A stretch of DNA of 64,000 nucleotides, taken from NCBI RefSeq assembly GCF_006716765.1, contig NZ_VFPO01000001.1:744001-808000 (forward strand), read 5' to 3'. Source of the DNA: Actinomadura hallensis. Its GTDB lineage: Bacteria; Actinomycetota; Actinomycetes; Streptosporangiales; Streptosporangiaceae. A model generated the notes under the pieces. It did no database searches and was not told the origin of the DNA. It was given only the letters and a program-made list of their open reading frames with translations. A program made the translations under genes and the position numbers. Below, piece after piece: positions 17,234-25,293 of the stretch; position 1 is the stretch's first letter, and the number at the start of each line of letters is the position of its first letter.

Positions 17234-19798
17234 TCAGAGAAGCCGGGCCTCCCGCGCCTTGCGCACCGCCTCCCGGCGCCGGGAGGCGGTGAGCTTCCGG
17301 TAGATGTGGCGCGTGTGCGTCTTCACGGTGTTGACGGAGAGGTGCATCTCGGCCGCTATCTCCTCGGTCGTCAGGACGCTCTGGAGATACCGCAGCACCG
17401 TCAGCTCCCGCTCGGTCAGCGGCGCGACGGGGCCGTCCACCGTCCGCTCGGCCGCGCATCCGACGACGTCCATGACGAACGGCCAGCAAGCCGTCCCCGA
17501 GTCGAGGTGGGAGCTCAGCAGCCTCCGCGCGGCCCGGCCCTCGCGGAGGAACACACCCCTGAACCGCTCACGATCGGCGAGTCGCAGAATTTTCTCCAGG
17601 GTGGCGGACGCGTGGCGGTCACGGCCGAGACGGTCGGCGGCCAATGCCTCCAGCAGACCCGCTTCCAAGCTGAGCCCCAGTTCCCCGTTCGGCGCGCCGG
17701 CGGCCGTCCGCAGGGCCGTCTCCGGATCGCCGTCCCTCAGCTGTACGCGCGCGAGCGCGACCGCCAGCGGCGCCGAGCCGCCCGGCGACGCCCCCGCCTG
17801 ATCGGCCAGGAGCCGGGCGGCCGTGCCGGTGTCCCCGAAGCTCGTCCGCAGCGCCGCCTCGGCGGCGGTGAACCGGTGGGCGATGTACGTCGGCACCGCC
17901 CAGCCGGTGAGTGCGCGGCGGGCCTCGCGCAGTGTCCCGTCCGCTCCGGCGGAGGATTCGCCCGCCTGGAGCGACCACAGCCGCACGATGCCGATCAGCG
18001 CGGTGAGCAGCCGGTCGCCGGGACTCTTCGCGAGATCCAGGTACCGTGCGGCCTCTTTCCCGTCGCCCCATTCGTGGTGCGTGATCGCCAACGCGAGGTA
18101 GGCGTACCCGCAGACCGCGGGCGCCGCCATGACGCTGAGCGAATCGTGAGCGGTCCGCCCCGCGAGATGGAGGTCGCCGAGCAGGGCACGGGCCACGGCG
18201 AGCCTGCTGAGGCACACGGCCCGCGCCCGGTCCAGGCCCGCGCGCTCGGCCGCGGCCACCCCGTCGTCGAGTGCCGTTTCGGCCGCGCGCAGGTCCCCGG
18301 TCGCCAGTCGGGCCGTGCCGAGTGCGGAAAGGGCGACGGAACGTGCGCCCTCGCCGCCCTCCCGGTGCGCGAGAAGCCGTGACGCCAGGGAGAACGTCGC
18401 GGCCACGTCGCCCGCCGTCACCGACCGGATCAGGCGGATCGCCGTGGCCTTCTCGTCGCCGGCCTTGCCGTCGCCTGCCTCGGCGGCGCGGTCTTCGGCG
18501 AGGCGCAGGTAGCGATCGGTTCCCTGCCGATCACCGAGAATCCGCTGATGCAGTGCACAGGCCAGCGCAAGATCTGGGTTGTCGCGGAGCGCCGCTTCCG
18601 GCGGCGCCGGGTCCGGCGCCCCGAAGGGCGGGGCCGAATCCGACAGCACGATATCGGGCCAGTGGCCGGCCAGCAGATCCGTCGCCATCCGCCAGTCCCC
18701 GGACAGGAGGGCATGCTGCAGCGCTTCCGGGGACGAGCCCCGTGCCGCGTACCAGGCGGCCGCGCGCCGATGCAGGTCGGGGACCCGCCGCGGCGCCCGC
18801 CTGGCCAGCTCACGGCGAAGGAACTCACCGAGAAGACGGTGGCAGCGATACGACGAGCGCCGGTCGCCGACCGGGTCGAGGAAGGTGCCCGCCTTCCACA
18901 GTTCGGCCAGGACCCGTTCACCGTCCGACCGGCCGGTGAGGGCGTCGGCCAGGCTGCCGGTGAGCTGGTCCAGCACAGAGCCGCACAGCAGGACCTCCAG
19001 ATGCCCGTCGTCAAGACCGTCCAGCACTTCGGAGACGAAGTAGCCCGCGATGGCCTCGTGGTCGCCGGTCAGCCCGTCGACGAAGCGCAGCGGATCACAG
19101 TGTCCTCGCATGGACAGCCCCGCCAGCCGTAGGCCCGCCGGCCAGCCCTCCGTGCGCTGGAGCAGCATGCGGGTGTACCGGTCGGGCAGCTCCAGGCCCA
19201 GTGCGGCCAGCAGTTCGGCGGTCTCCGCCATGGTGAACGAAAGCTCTGCGGCCTCCAGTACGGTGACCGCACCGGCGAGCCGCAGGCGCGCCAGCGGAGG
19301 TCCCGGACCACCGCGCGTCACGATGATCATCCGTAGTGACCGCCCGGCGTGCCGGACCAGATACTCCAGGCCCTTGAGGACCCGCGGATCACGTATCCGA
19401 TGAAAATCGTCGAGGACGACGGACACGGGTTCGCGCAGATCGGCCAGCACGGCCGCCAGCCGGGCCAGGAACACTTCATGGGGCGCCTCGTCCGGCGACG
19501 GCAGGGCGTCGCCGGCGAATCCGCCCGCCGAGCTCAGCGCCGCCCGCAGATGGGACCAGAACCGGGGGTCGTCCCCGTCTTCGACGCCGAGCCAGCCGAC
19601 CCGGAGGTCCGTCGCCCTCGTCCACCAGCTCAGCAGCACGGACTTCCCCCAGCCGGGCGGAGCGTTCACCAGCGTCAACGGGCGTTGCAGCCCGGCGTCG
19701 AGAACGCGGCCGAGGCGTGGGCGCTCCACCAGCCCCGGTGGAGGGGCCGGCGCCTCCAGCTTCGACCCCAGCAGCGGAACCTCAGTCACGTCCACCAC
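17234..19798 (-). CDS. MalT-like LuxR-family transcriptional regulator
   Basis: This 854-residue regulator starts with a MalT-type NTPase: LVERPRLGRVLDAGLQRPLT, Walker A NAPPGWGKSVLLSWW near residue 45, and Walker B PVSVVLDDFHRIRDPRVL near 125. A long TPR-like superhelix follows. The C-terminus holds a LuxR helix-turn-helix (LTERELTVLRYLQSVLTTEE and MHLSVNTVKTHTRHIYRKL, about residues 790-845). MalT-type proteins bind ATP and an inducer and then activate promoters. The frame is intact, unlike the LuxR gene at 11758. It converges on the MFS gene with a 125-base gap. The target genes are not evident. Confidence 0.9.
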   Translation of the reverse strand: MVDVTEVPLLGSKLEAPAPPPGLVERPRLGRVLDAGLQRPLTLVNAPPGWGKSVLLSWWTRATDLRVGWLGVEDGDDPRFWSHLRAALSSAGGFAGDALPSPDEAPHEVFLARLAAVLADLREPVSVVLDDFHRIRDPRVLKGLEYLVRHAGRSLRMIIVTRGGPGPPLARLRLAGAVTVLEAAELSFTMAETAELLAALGLELPDRYTRMLLQRTEGWPAGLRLAGLSMRGHCDPLRFVDGLTGDHEAIAGYFVSEVLDGLDDGHLEVLLCGSVLDQLTGSLADALTGRSDGERVLAELWKAGTFLDPVGDRRSSYRCHRLLGEFLRRELARRAPRRVPDLHRRAAAWYAARGSSPEALQHALLSGDWRMATDLLAGHWPDIVLSDSAPPFGAPDPAPPEAALRDNPDLALACALHQRILGDRQGTDRYLRLAEDRAAEAGDGKAGDEKATAIRLIRSVTAGDVAATFSLASRLLAHREGGEGARSVALSALGTARLATGDLRAAETALDDGVAAAERAGLDRARAVCLSRLAVARALLGDLHLAGRTAHDSLSVMAAPAVCGYAYLALAITHHEWGDGKEAARYLDLAKSPGDRLLTALIGIVRLWSLQAGESSAGADGTLREARRALTGWAVPTYIAHRFTAAEAALRTSFGDTGTAARLLADQAGASPGGSAPLAVALARVQLRDGDPETALRTAAGAPNGELGLSLEAGLLEALAADRLGRDRHASATLEKILRLADRERFRGVFLREGRAARRLLSSHLDSGTACWPFVMDVVGCAAERTVDGPVAPLTERELTVLRYLQSVLTTEEIAAEMHLSVNTVKTHTRHIYRKLTASRRREAVRKAREARLL

Positions 19799-20132
19799 CC
19801 TGCGCCTACCGCCCCGCGGCTCGTATCCCTAGTACGGGTAGCGGCCCGATGCACCGGATCAGACGGGCTCCGACGAGGAGGTCACCGGCCCCTCGGCCTC
19901 CGCCGCGAACCGGAGCGGACGCAGCGCGAGAAGCCGCGCCGGCTCCAGAGGCGAGATCAGCGCAAAGGTCCTGCGGGCAGTGGACCTACGGCTCGATCCC
20001 GGGGCCCCTGCGTCAGGGAAGCCGGTTGACCGGGCGCCGCCCTGTCCAGACCTGTCAACTCTGAGGATGTGCCCGACCGGCGGGACGGGCAACGTCCTAT
20101 GCAGGACACGTCCCCAACGAAAGGATCAAGAG
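19799..20132. other. Gap: shared upstream region of LuxR regulator and Hsp20
   Basis: No gene is seen. The stretch holds the divergent promoters of the MalT-like regulator and Hsp20. I find no HAIR (HspR) inverted repeat and no CIRCE element. GGGACG (20086-20091) and CGTCCC (20108-20113) form a weak imperfect dyad close to the Hsp20 start. Confidence 0.4.
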
Positions 20133-20576
20133 ATGGCACTGCCCAGCATCCGCCGCCCTGGAGACACGATGCTCACCCCGCGGGCGTTCGAACCCCTCTA
20201 CGAGCAGATGGAGCAGCTGGTGAACGCGGCCTTCTCCGGCATCACCACGGAGATGCCCTGGGCGCCGGCGACGGACGTGAGCGAGACCGACGACGCCTAC
20301 GTGGTCGAGGCAGAGCTCCCCGGTCTGAAGAAGGACGAGATCGACGTGTCACTGCACGACCGGGAGCTGGCCATCACGGGAGAGGTCAAGGAGCGGGAGC
20401 GCCGTGGGCTGCGGCATCGCAAGCAGCGGCGCAGCGGCCGGTTCGAGTGCCGCGTGTACCTGCCCGGCGACATCGACGCCGATCGGATCGACGCGAGCCT
20501 CAGTGACGGCGTGCTCACCGTGACGGTCCCCAAGGCCAAGACCGAGAAGGACCGCCACATCGAGATCAAGGGCTGA
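20133..20576 (+). CDS. Hsp20/alpha-crystallin small heat-shock protein
   Basis: This 147-residue chaperone has the typical order: a short N-terminal arm (MALPSIRRPGDTMLTPRAFE), then an alpha-crystallin domain from about residue 45. Domain markers are PATDVSETDDAYVVEAELPG, LKKDEIDVSLHDRELAITGE, ERRGLRHRKQRRSGRFECRV and GDIDADRIDASLSDGVLTVT. The C-terminus ends soon after VPKAK without a clear I-x-I anchor, which may limit oligomer size. It holds unfolded proteins without using ATP. ATG 20133 follows AAGGA. The neighbours (DUF1931, DUF2267, large regulators) suggest a stress gene island. Confidence 0.92.
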   Translation: MALPSIRRPGDTMLTPRAFEPLYEQMEQLVNAAFSGITTEMPWAPATDVSETDDAYVVEAELPGLKKDEIDVSLHDRELAITGEVKERERRGLRHRKQRRSGRFECRVYLPGDIDADRIDASLSDGVLTVTVPKAKTEKDRHIEIKG

Positions 20577-20877
20577 CCCTCACGGGGCGCTCCGCCCACA
20601 CCCGCGAGAGGGGCCGGTGATCCCGGCACTGCGGCAAGAACCGCGTGCCGACAGCCGCCGACGTCACGCTGGTCCGCGGCACCTGTCACCGGCCGCTCCC
20701 GTGGCCGCAGAAGCCGGAAACGCGCTCCTCGCCCCGGCCCCCCGTCAACCTGATAGGCCTCCCTGATCAGGAGCGTTTACTGGGAAGGTCGGTCTCACCA
20801 GCTTCAGGCGAAGGGCGCGGCGGGTGCGCAGCACATCACCGCAACGACCCCGGCGCGTCACCGATCGCAGCCTGCCC
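20577..20877. other. Gap without recognisable gene
   Basis: No protein-like frame, hairpin or repeat stands out. If the histidine-kinase remnant downstream was once complete, its N-terminal part should have lain here, but nothing of it can be read. Confidence 0.4.
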
Positions 20878-21225
20878 GAACCCATCGTGGCCCTCGCCGA
20901 CGTCGTCGCCCACGCCGTCGTGCTGGACGAAGACACGTCCACGAGGCGGGCGTCGAGATTCGCGCAGCCGTCGTACCCGCCCCAGTCTCCGGGGACGCAC
21001 TGCTACTGGAACGCGCACAACCTCCTCGACATCGCCGTTCGCTACAACCTCGCCGAGGACCTTGGGTCTCGATCAACGCCGAAATGACGGGCGACGGCGA
21101 CGCCTGCCTCATCGTGGACAATCCCGGCTCACCATCCCCGGTCACGACATCGCCGGCCGGTTCGAGCCGTTCCGAAGACTGGCTCCGGACGACCGGATCA
21201 GCGACCACGGTCGCTCGTCATCCGG
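20878..21225 (+). pseudogene. Sensor histidine kinase remnant, multiple frameshifts
   Basis: Pieces in three frames line up as a kinase ATPase domain. EPIVALADVVAHAVVLDED (frame 1) is followed by EAGVEIRAAVVPAPVSGD and ALLLERA (frame 3), then HNLLDIAVRYNLAED (the N box, frame 1), then VSINAEMTGDGDACLIVDNPG shortened around the G1 box (frame 3), and finally IPGHDIAGRFEPFRRLAPDD with the F box (frame 2). At least four indels are needed. No sensor or HisKA part remains upstream, and the 3' end runs towards the IS30 element. It once belonged to a two-component system with no surviving response regulator here. Confidence 0.7.
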
Positions 21226-21461
21226 CCGCAGCACGGGCTATCCGCTCCACCGCTCCAGCCACCGCGATCGAGGGCCGTCAGCCTGTGGTCGGGCGAGGAC
21301 AGAACTCTCGATCGATGCGAGCCGAGCCGCTTGCCTTGAACGCCCCGACTACGCGGCCTGCTCCATCTTTGGCGCTTGCCGATCGTGCTCGCTTTGAGAT
21401 GCGAATAGATATCGCTGAGACTCTAGTTTTCCGAGTGGCAGATGTTGCGGAACGCTTGCCC

Positions 21462-22541
21462 GCCCTCAACCGGTCGTAGCAATTGATCTTGCAATGGTGT
21501 AGTTCTGCTCGGCGAGTTGATCGCTGGGGGGAGCTGCCGTGGGGGCGGTACGTCAAATGCTGACATTGGTCGATCGGGAGGAGATTTCCCGGGGGGTCGC
21601 CGAGGGACTTGAGGGCAGGGCCATCGCGGAACGGATCGGACGGTGCCCGAGCATCGTGTCGCGCGAGATCGCCCGGCACGGCGGGCGGGAAACCTACCGG
21701 GCCGCGCGGGCCGACCGGACGGCGCAGCGGGCGCGGCAGCGGCCCAAGACCCGCAAGATCGACGCCGACGCCTACCTGCGGCTGGTGGTGGTCGAACTGC
21801 TCAAGCAGGGCTGGTCACCGCAGCAGGTGGCCGGGCGGTTGCCGATCGACCATCCCGGCGACCAGCATGTGAGAGTGTCTCACGAGGCGATCTACGGCTG
21901 GATCTACGCACTGCCCAAGGGCGAACTCGCCCGCCAGTGCCTGGTGCTGCGGTCAGGCCGCACCCGCCGCCGGCCCGCGCACGGCCGCGCGCCGCGGGCA
22001 CCGCGGATCCGCGGGATCCGGTGGATCGACGACCGTCCCGCCGACGCCGTCGACCGGCAGGTCCCCGGACACTGGGAGGGTGATCTCGTCGTCGGCAAGG
22101 ACGGCAAGACCGCTGTGGCCACGCTGGTGGAGCGGGTGTCGCGGTTCGTGGTCCTGGTGCCCCTGGCCGGACGGGACGCCACCACCGTGTCCGAGGCCGT
22201 CATCGACCAGGTCCAGGGCTTGCCGGACGTGATGCGCCGGTCGCTGACCTGGGACTGCGGGCCGGAGATGGCCGAACACGCCGCGATCACACTCAAAGCC
22301 CGCCTGCCGGTGTACTTCGCCCACCCGCACTCCCCGTGGGAACGCGGCACCAACGAGAACACCAACCGCTGGCTACGGGAATATTTCCCCAAAGGCACCA
22401 CCATCACCAACGACCCGGACTACCTGCAGGCCGTCGCCGACGAGCTCAACAACCGTCCCCGCGCTATCTTCGGCTTCAAGAAGCCCAAAGAAGTCTTCGC
22501 CGAGCTACTGACCAGCGGAATTGCTTCCACCGGTTGAGGGC
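21462..22541 (+). mobile_element. IS30-family insertion sequence
   Basis: A transposase gene is bounded by 23-base terminal inverted repeats. The left is at 21462-21484 (GCCCTCAACCGGTCGTAGCA...) and the right at 22519-22541; they match at 21 of 23 positions. The element is about 1080 bp. The right repeat overlaps the end of the transposase gene. No clear target duplication is visible (CG on the left, AG on the right). It sits between a histidine-kinase remnant and an IS3-type fragment, so it probably inserted into already decaying DNA. Confidence 0.85.
21539..22537 (+). CDS. IS30-family DDE transposase
   Basis: This 332-residue transposase has an N-terminal helix-turn-helix (ISRGVAEGLEGRAIAERIGR, then CPSIVSREIARHGG) as in IS30 proteins. 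The catalytic core carries DDE-triad motifs HWEGDLVVGKDGKTAVATLV (first D), LTWDCGPEMAEH (second D) and SPWERGTNENTNRWLREYFP (E). The frame is intact and GGGGGGAG precedes GTG 21539, so the enzyme is probably active. IS30 enzymes cut at the inverted repeats and can use circular intermediates. The last codons lie within the right inverted repeat. Confidence 0.92.
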   Translation: MGAVRQMLTLVDREEISRGVAEGLEGRAIAERIGRCPSIVSREIARHGGRETYRAARADRTAQRARQRPKTRKIDADAYLRLVVVELLKQGWSPQQVAGRLPIDHPGDQHVRVSHEAIYGWIYALPKGELARQCLVLRSGRTRRRPAHGRAPRAPRIRGIRWIDDRPADAVDRQVPGHWEGDLVVGKDGKTAVATLVERVSRFVVLVPLAGRDATTVSEAVIDQVQGLPDVMRRSLTWDCGPEMAEHAAITLKARLPVYFAHPHSPWERGTNENTNRWLREYFPKGTTITNDPDYLQAVADELNNRPRAIFGFKKPKEVFAELLTSGIASTG

Positions 22542-22784
22542 AGGGGCAGCAAGGGCGATTCCTTCGACAATGCCGCGGCCGAGTCGCTGAACAGCCTGTA
22601 CAAGAAGGAACTCATCGACTTCCGTGGCGGCTGGGAGAATGTGATGGACGTGACAATCGCCACGATGGAATGGGTGGCGTGGTACAACACCGAAAGGATA
22701 CATTCCTACTGCGGGAACATTCCCCCGCGCGAGTACGAGGAAGCGTTCCACAGGTCACGCGGCACAGCGACCCGGGCCGGCTGA
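22542..22784 (+). pseudogene. IS3-family transposase OrfB fragment
   Basis: The fragment encodes GSKGDSFDNAAAESLNSLYK and then ENVMDVTIATMEWVAWYNTERIHS shortened at both sides, ending PREYEEAFHRSRGTATRAG. This is the C-terminal end of an IS3-type integrase core: the D-N-A-E-S segment holding the catalytic Glu and the W-YN-R-H-LG-PP-E tail. The upstream catalytic domain is missing and sequence begins exactly at the right end of IS30, so IS30 (or a deletion with it) removed the rest. The stop at 22782-22784 is followed in the same frame by the truncated binding-protein gene. Confidence 0.85.
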
Positions 22785-23531
22785 GAACCAAGCGATCTGG
22801 CCTCCAACATCGCCGGGGCGGTCCACGCCGCGGTCAACAAGGTCCCCTCCCTCACCGACCGGCTCGGCTCCGACGGGCACTTGAAGATCTCCACCGAGTC
22901 GATCATCGCCGAGGAACCCGACGTGGTGCTCGGCCTGCCCGACGGCGTCTCGCGGGAGGCCCTGTCCGCCGTCGGCATCCCGGTGCTGAACGAGCCCAGC
23001 TTCTGCCCCGAGGGGATCGAGAACCCCGGCTACGAGACGATCTACGAGCAGATGCGGCTGTACGGGAAGGTCTTCGACCGGCGGGACAAGGCCGAGCAGG
23101 CCGTCCGGGATCTCCAGAAGCGCATCCAGACCGTCCAGGCCGGACTGCCCGACCAGAAGGGCCGCAAGGTCGCGGTCCTGTGGCCCTACCGGGGCGAGGG
23201 GACCGTCGGGGCCTACGGCGGCCAGAGCATGGCCACGCCGCAGCTCAAGACGCTCGGTGCCCGGAACGTGTTCGCCGACACCGACAAGCGCGTCTTCGAA
23301 GTCTCGATGGAGGAACTGCTGGGGCGCGACCCCGACACCATCATCCTGCTGCACACCGACGGCACCCAGCAGGAGATCAAGCAGGCGCTGCTGGACATCC
23401 CCGGCGCCAAGGACCTGCGCGCGGTCAAGGACGACGCGATTCACGTGCAGCTGTTCAACTTCACCGAACCGCCCACGCTCCTGGTCCTGGACGGCCTGGA
23501 GCGCCTGGCGACCTACTTCAAGGGAGAGTGA
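22785..23531 (+). pseudogene. Iron-siderophore ABC substrate-binding protein, 5'-truncated
   Basis: The C-terminal two thirds of a FecB/FepB-type binding protein is readable: DLASNIAGAVHAAVNKVPSL, ESIIAEEPDVVLGLPDGVSR, NEPSFCPEGIENPGYETI and VAVLWPYRGEGTVGAYGGQS, ending LVLDGLERLATYFKGE. The signal peptide, lipobox and first domain strand are missing; the frame starts right after the stop of the IS3 fragment. The first usable start, TTG 22881, would give a cytoplasmic product of 216 residues that cannot work as a binding protein. No permease or ATPase gene follows. It is distantly similar to the binding protein at 30810-31802. Confidence 0.8.
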
Positions 23532-23536
23532 CCGCC

Positions 23537-24259
23537 ATGTCTCCGGACTCACCGGTCCAGGACCGCATCACCTGGTACTGGGACCAGCACGCACCCGCCT
23601 ACCAGCAATTCCAGGAACAGCGGCTCGCACACCCCGACTACGACGCCGCATGGACCCGCGTCTGGCGGGACGCCCTGCCCGGCGACACCGAAACCGTTCT
23701 CGACGTGGGCACCGGCACCGGCCACGCCGCGCTGACCATCGCCGCCCTCGGCCGCCGGGTGACGGGCATCGACATCGCGCCCGCCATGATCGCCTTCGCC
23801 CGCGACAACGCGCGGCGCCGCGGACACGACATCACCTTCGTCCAGGGCGACGCGGTCGAGCCCGAAGCGCCGGGCGCCCCGTACGACGCGCTCGTCAGCC
23901 GCTACCTCCTCTGGACACTGCCCGACGTCGACGTCGCACTGCGCAACTGGCGCCGCCTGCTCCGGCCGGGCGGCCGCCTCGCCGTCGTGGACGCCCCCTG
24001 GCACGTCGGCGGAATGCGGCACTCCGACACCGACCCCCGAGCCCGCGCCTACGACGCCGAGGCCCGCCGCGCGCTGGCGCTCGCCGAAGCAGACGACATC
24101 ACCGCCTGGAAGGAGAGGATCATCGCCGCAGGCTTCGCGGACGTCGAGGTCACGCCCCTGACCGAACTGTTCGAACTCGACGGCGTTCATGGCGTCGCGA
24201 CCGACCACCACCGCACCCTGCAGCACCTGATCACCGCCCGGAACCCCAGCACTCGATGA
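23537..24259 (+). CDS. Class I SAM-dependent methyltransferase
   Basis: This 240-residue enzyme has a Rossmann-type SAM fold: motif I VLDVGTGTGHAALTIAALG near residue 54, an acidic end of strand 2 (VTGIDIAPAMIAFA), GDAVEPEAPGAPYDALVSRY and the post-motif RLLRPGGRLAVVDAPW. It resembles small-molecule O- or N-methyltransferases often found beside siderophore ABC genes in actinomycetes. It lies six bases after the truncated binding-protein gene, so it probably was cotranscribed with it and may now depend on a promoter near or inside IS30. The substrate is unknown. ATG 23537 is the start, with GGGAGAG upstream. Confidence 0.88.
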   Translation: MSPDSPVQDRITWYWDQHAPAYQQFQEQRLAHPDYDAAWTRVWRDALPGDTETVLDVGTGTGHAALTIAALGRRVTGIDIAPAMIAFARDNARRRGHDITFVQGDAVEPEAPGAPYDALVSRYLLWTLPDVDVALRNWRRLLRPGGRLAVVDAPWHVGGMRHSDTDPRARAYDAEARRALALAEADDITAWKERIIAAGFADVEVTPLTELFELDGVHGVATDHHRTLQHLITARNPSTR

Positions 24260-24368
24260 CCGGCCGCCGGGGCACGGGCCAGCCGGGCGGAGCCGATCCG
24301 TCACACGCCCCGGCCGCCTCGCCCCGGAGGTGATGAGGCAGGCTTGACCCGATGCCGGAGCTGAGGAC

Positions 24369-25148
24369 ATGACGGCGCAGGCGGAGCTGGTGGGCTTCGC
24401 CGCCGGTGCGCTGATTGCGGTGGTGACCGCTCCGGTCGGGGTGTCGGGGGCGGTTTTCCTGCTTCCGGTGCAGCTCAGCGTGCTGGGCGTCCCCAGCCCC
24501 GCCGTCACCCCGACCAACCTGCTGTTCAACGTTGTCGCCGGCCCGGGCGCCCTGGTCCGCCATCACCGCCAGGGGAACCTCACGGGGTCGCTGACCCGGC
24601 TGCTGGCGGCGGGGACGCTGCCCGGTGTCGTGATCGGGGCGGTCATCCGGGTGTTCGCCGTCCCGGGCGCCTCTGTCTTCCGGGTCCTGGTGGGCCTGTT
24701 CCTGCTGCCGCTGGGGTTGTGGCTGTGCGTCCGTGTCCTGCGTCCGCGTCGGCGCCGCTCCGGGCGGCCTTCGCCGCGGTTCATCACTGCGCTGGCCTTG
24801 GCCGTCGGCACCGTCGGAGGGGTCTACGGGATCGGTGGGGGCTCCATCGTCGGTCCCGTCCTGGTCGGACGGGGCATGCCGGTCGCCCAGGTCGCGCCAG
24901 CCGCGCTGGCCTCCACTTTCCTCACCTCACTGGTGGGGGCGGCGGCCTACGCGGTGCTCTCGTTCACCGTCGACGGTGATATCGCGCCCGACTGGTCCTT
25001 GGGCCTGGCCTGCGGCTTGGGCGGGCTGGTCGGCGGCTACCTGGGCGCCCGGCTGCAGCCCCGGCTCCCCGAGGACGCGTTGCGGTTCGGCCTCGGGCTG
25101 CTGGCGAGCGCGCTGGCCGTCCTCTACCTCCTGCAGGTGATCGGCTGA
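24369..25148 (+). CDS. TauE/SafE family sulfite/organosulfonate exporter-like permease
   Basis: This 259-residue membrane protein has about eight hydrophobic helices and the two repeated TauE/SafE motifs: APVGVSGAVFLLPVQLSVLG followed by NLLFNVVAGPGALVRH near the start, and GTVGGVYGIGGGSIVGPVLV near residue 145. The family (formerly DUF81) exports sulfite, sulfonates or related anions; the specific substrate cannot be read. ATG 24369 has GGAGCTGAGG upstream. It runs in the same direction as the methyltransferase before it and the S51-like gene after it, with short gaps, so it may be part of one transcription unit. Confidence 0.88.
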   Translation: MTAQAELVGFAAGALIAVVTAPVGVSGAVFLLPVQLSVLGVPSPAVTPTNLLFNVVAGPGALVRHHRQGNLTGSLTRLLAAGTLPGVVIGAVIRVFAVPGASVFRVLVGLFLLPLGLWLCVRVLRPRRRRSGRPSPRFITALALAVGTVGGVYGIGGGSIVGPVLVGRGMPVAQVAPAALASTFLTSLVGAAAYAVLSFTVDGDIAPDWSLGLACGLGGLVGGYLGARLQPRLPEDALRFGLGLLASALAVLYLLQVIG

Positions 25149-25293
25149 CCGCCGTTGCGCGAAGGGGCGGGGACGCTGTGCGGTTCAGGGTCCCGTGCCG
25201 GATCCGGCCGTGGACGCGCAGGTGGGGCGGTGCGATGCTCGTTGGCATGGGCGTGTTCGCCGGGCAGGCGGGGCTGCGGGGTCGGGGGCCGGT

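Noticed and set aside
14589-17489. Minus-strand frame of 966 codons ending as DUF2267
   Set aside because: Only the last 143 codons (from 15020) are a real protein; the rest is antisense to the MFS gene.
20086-20113. GGGACG...CGTCCC dyad before Hsp20 as a DosR box
   Set aside because: The spacing and core do not fit the GGGACT-N-AGTCCC consensus; no dosR-like regulator is in the window.
20645-21397. 250-codon plus-strand frame after Hsp20
   Set aside because: Most of it is Ser/Arg/Pro-rich; only the short FEPFRRL segment makes sense, as part of the histidine-kinase remnant.
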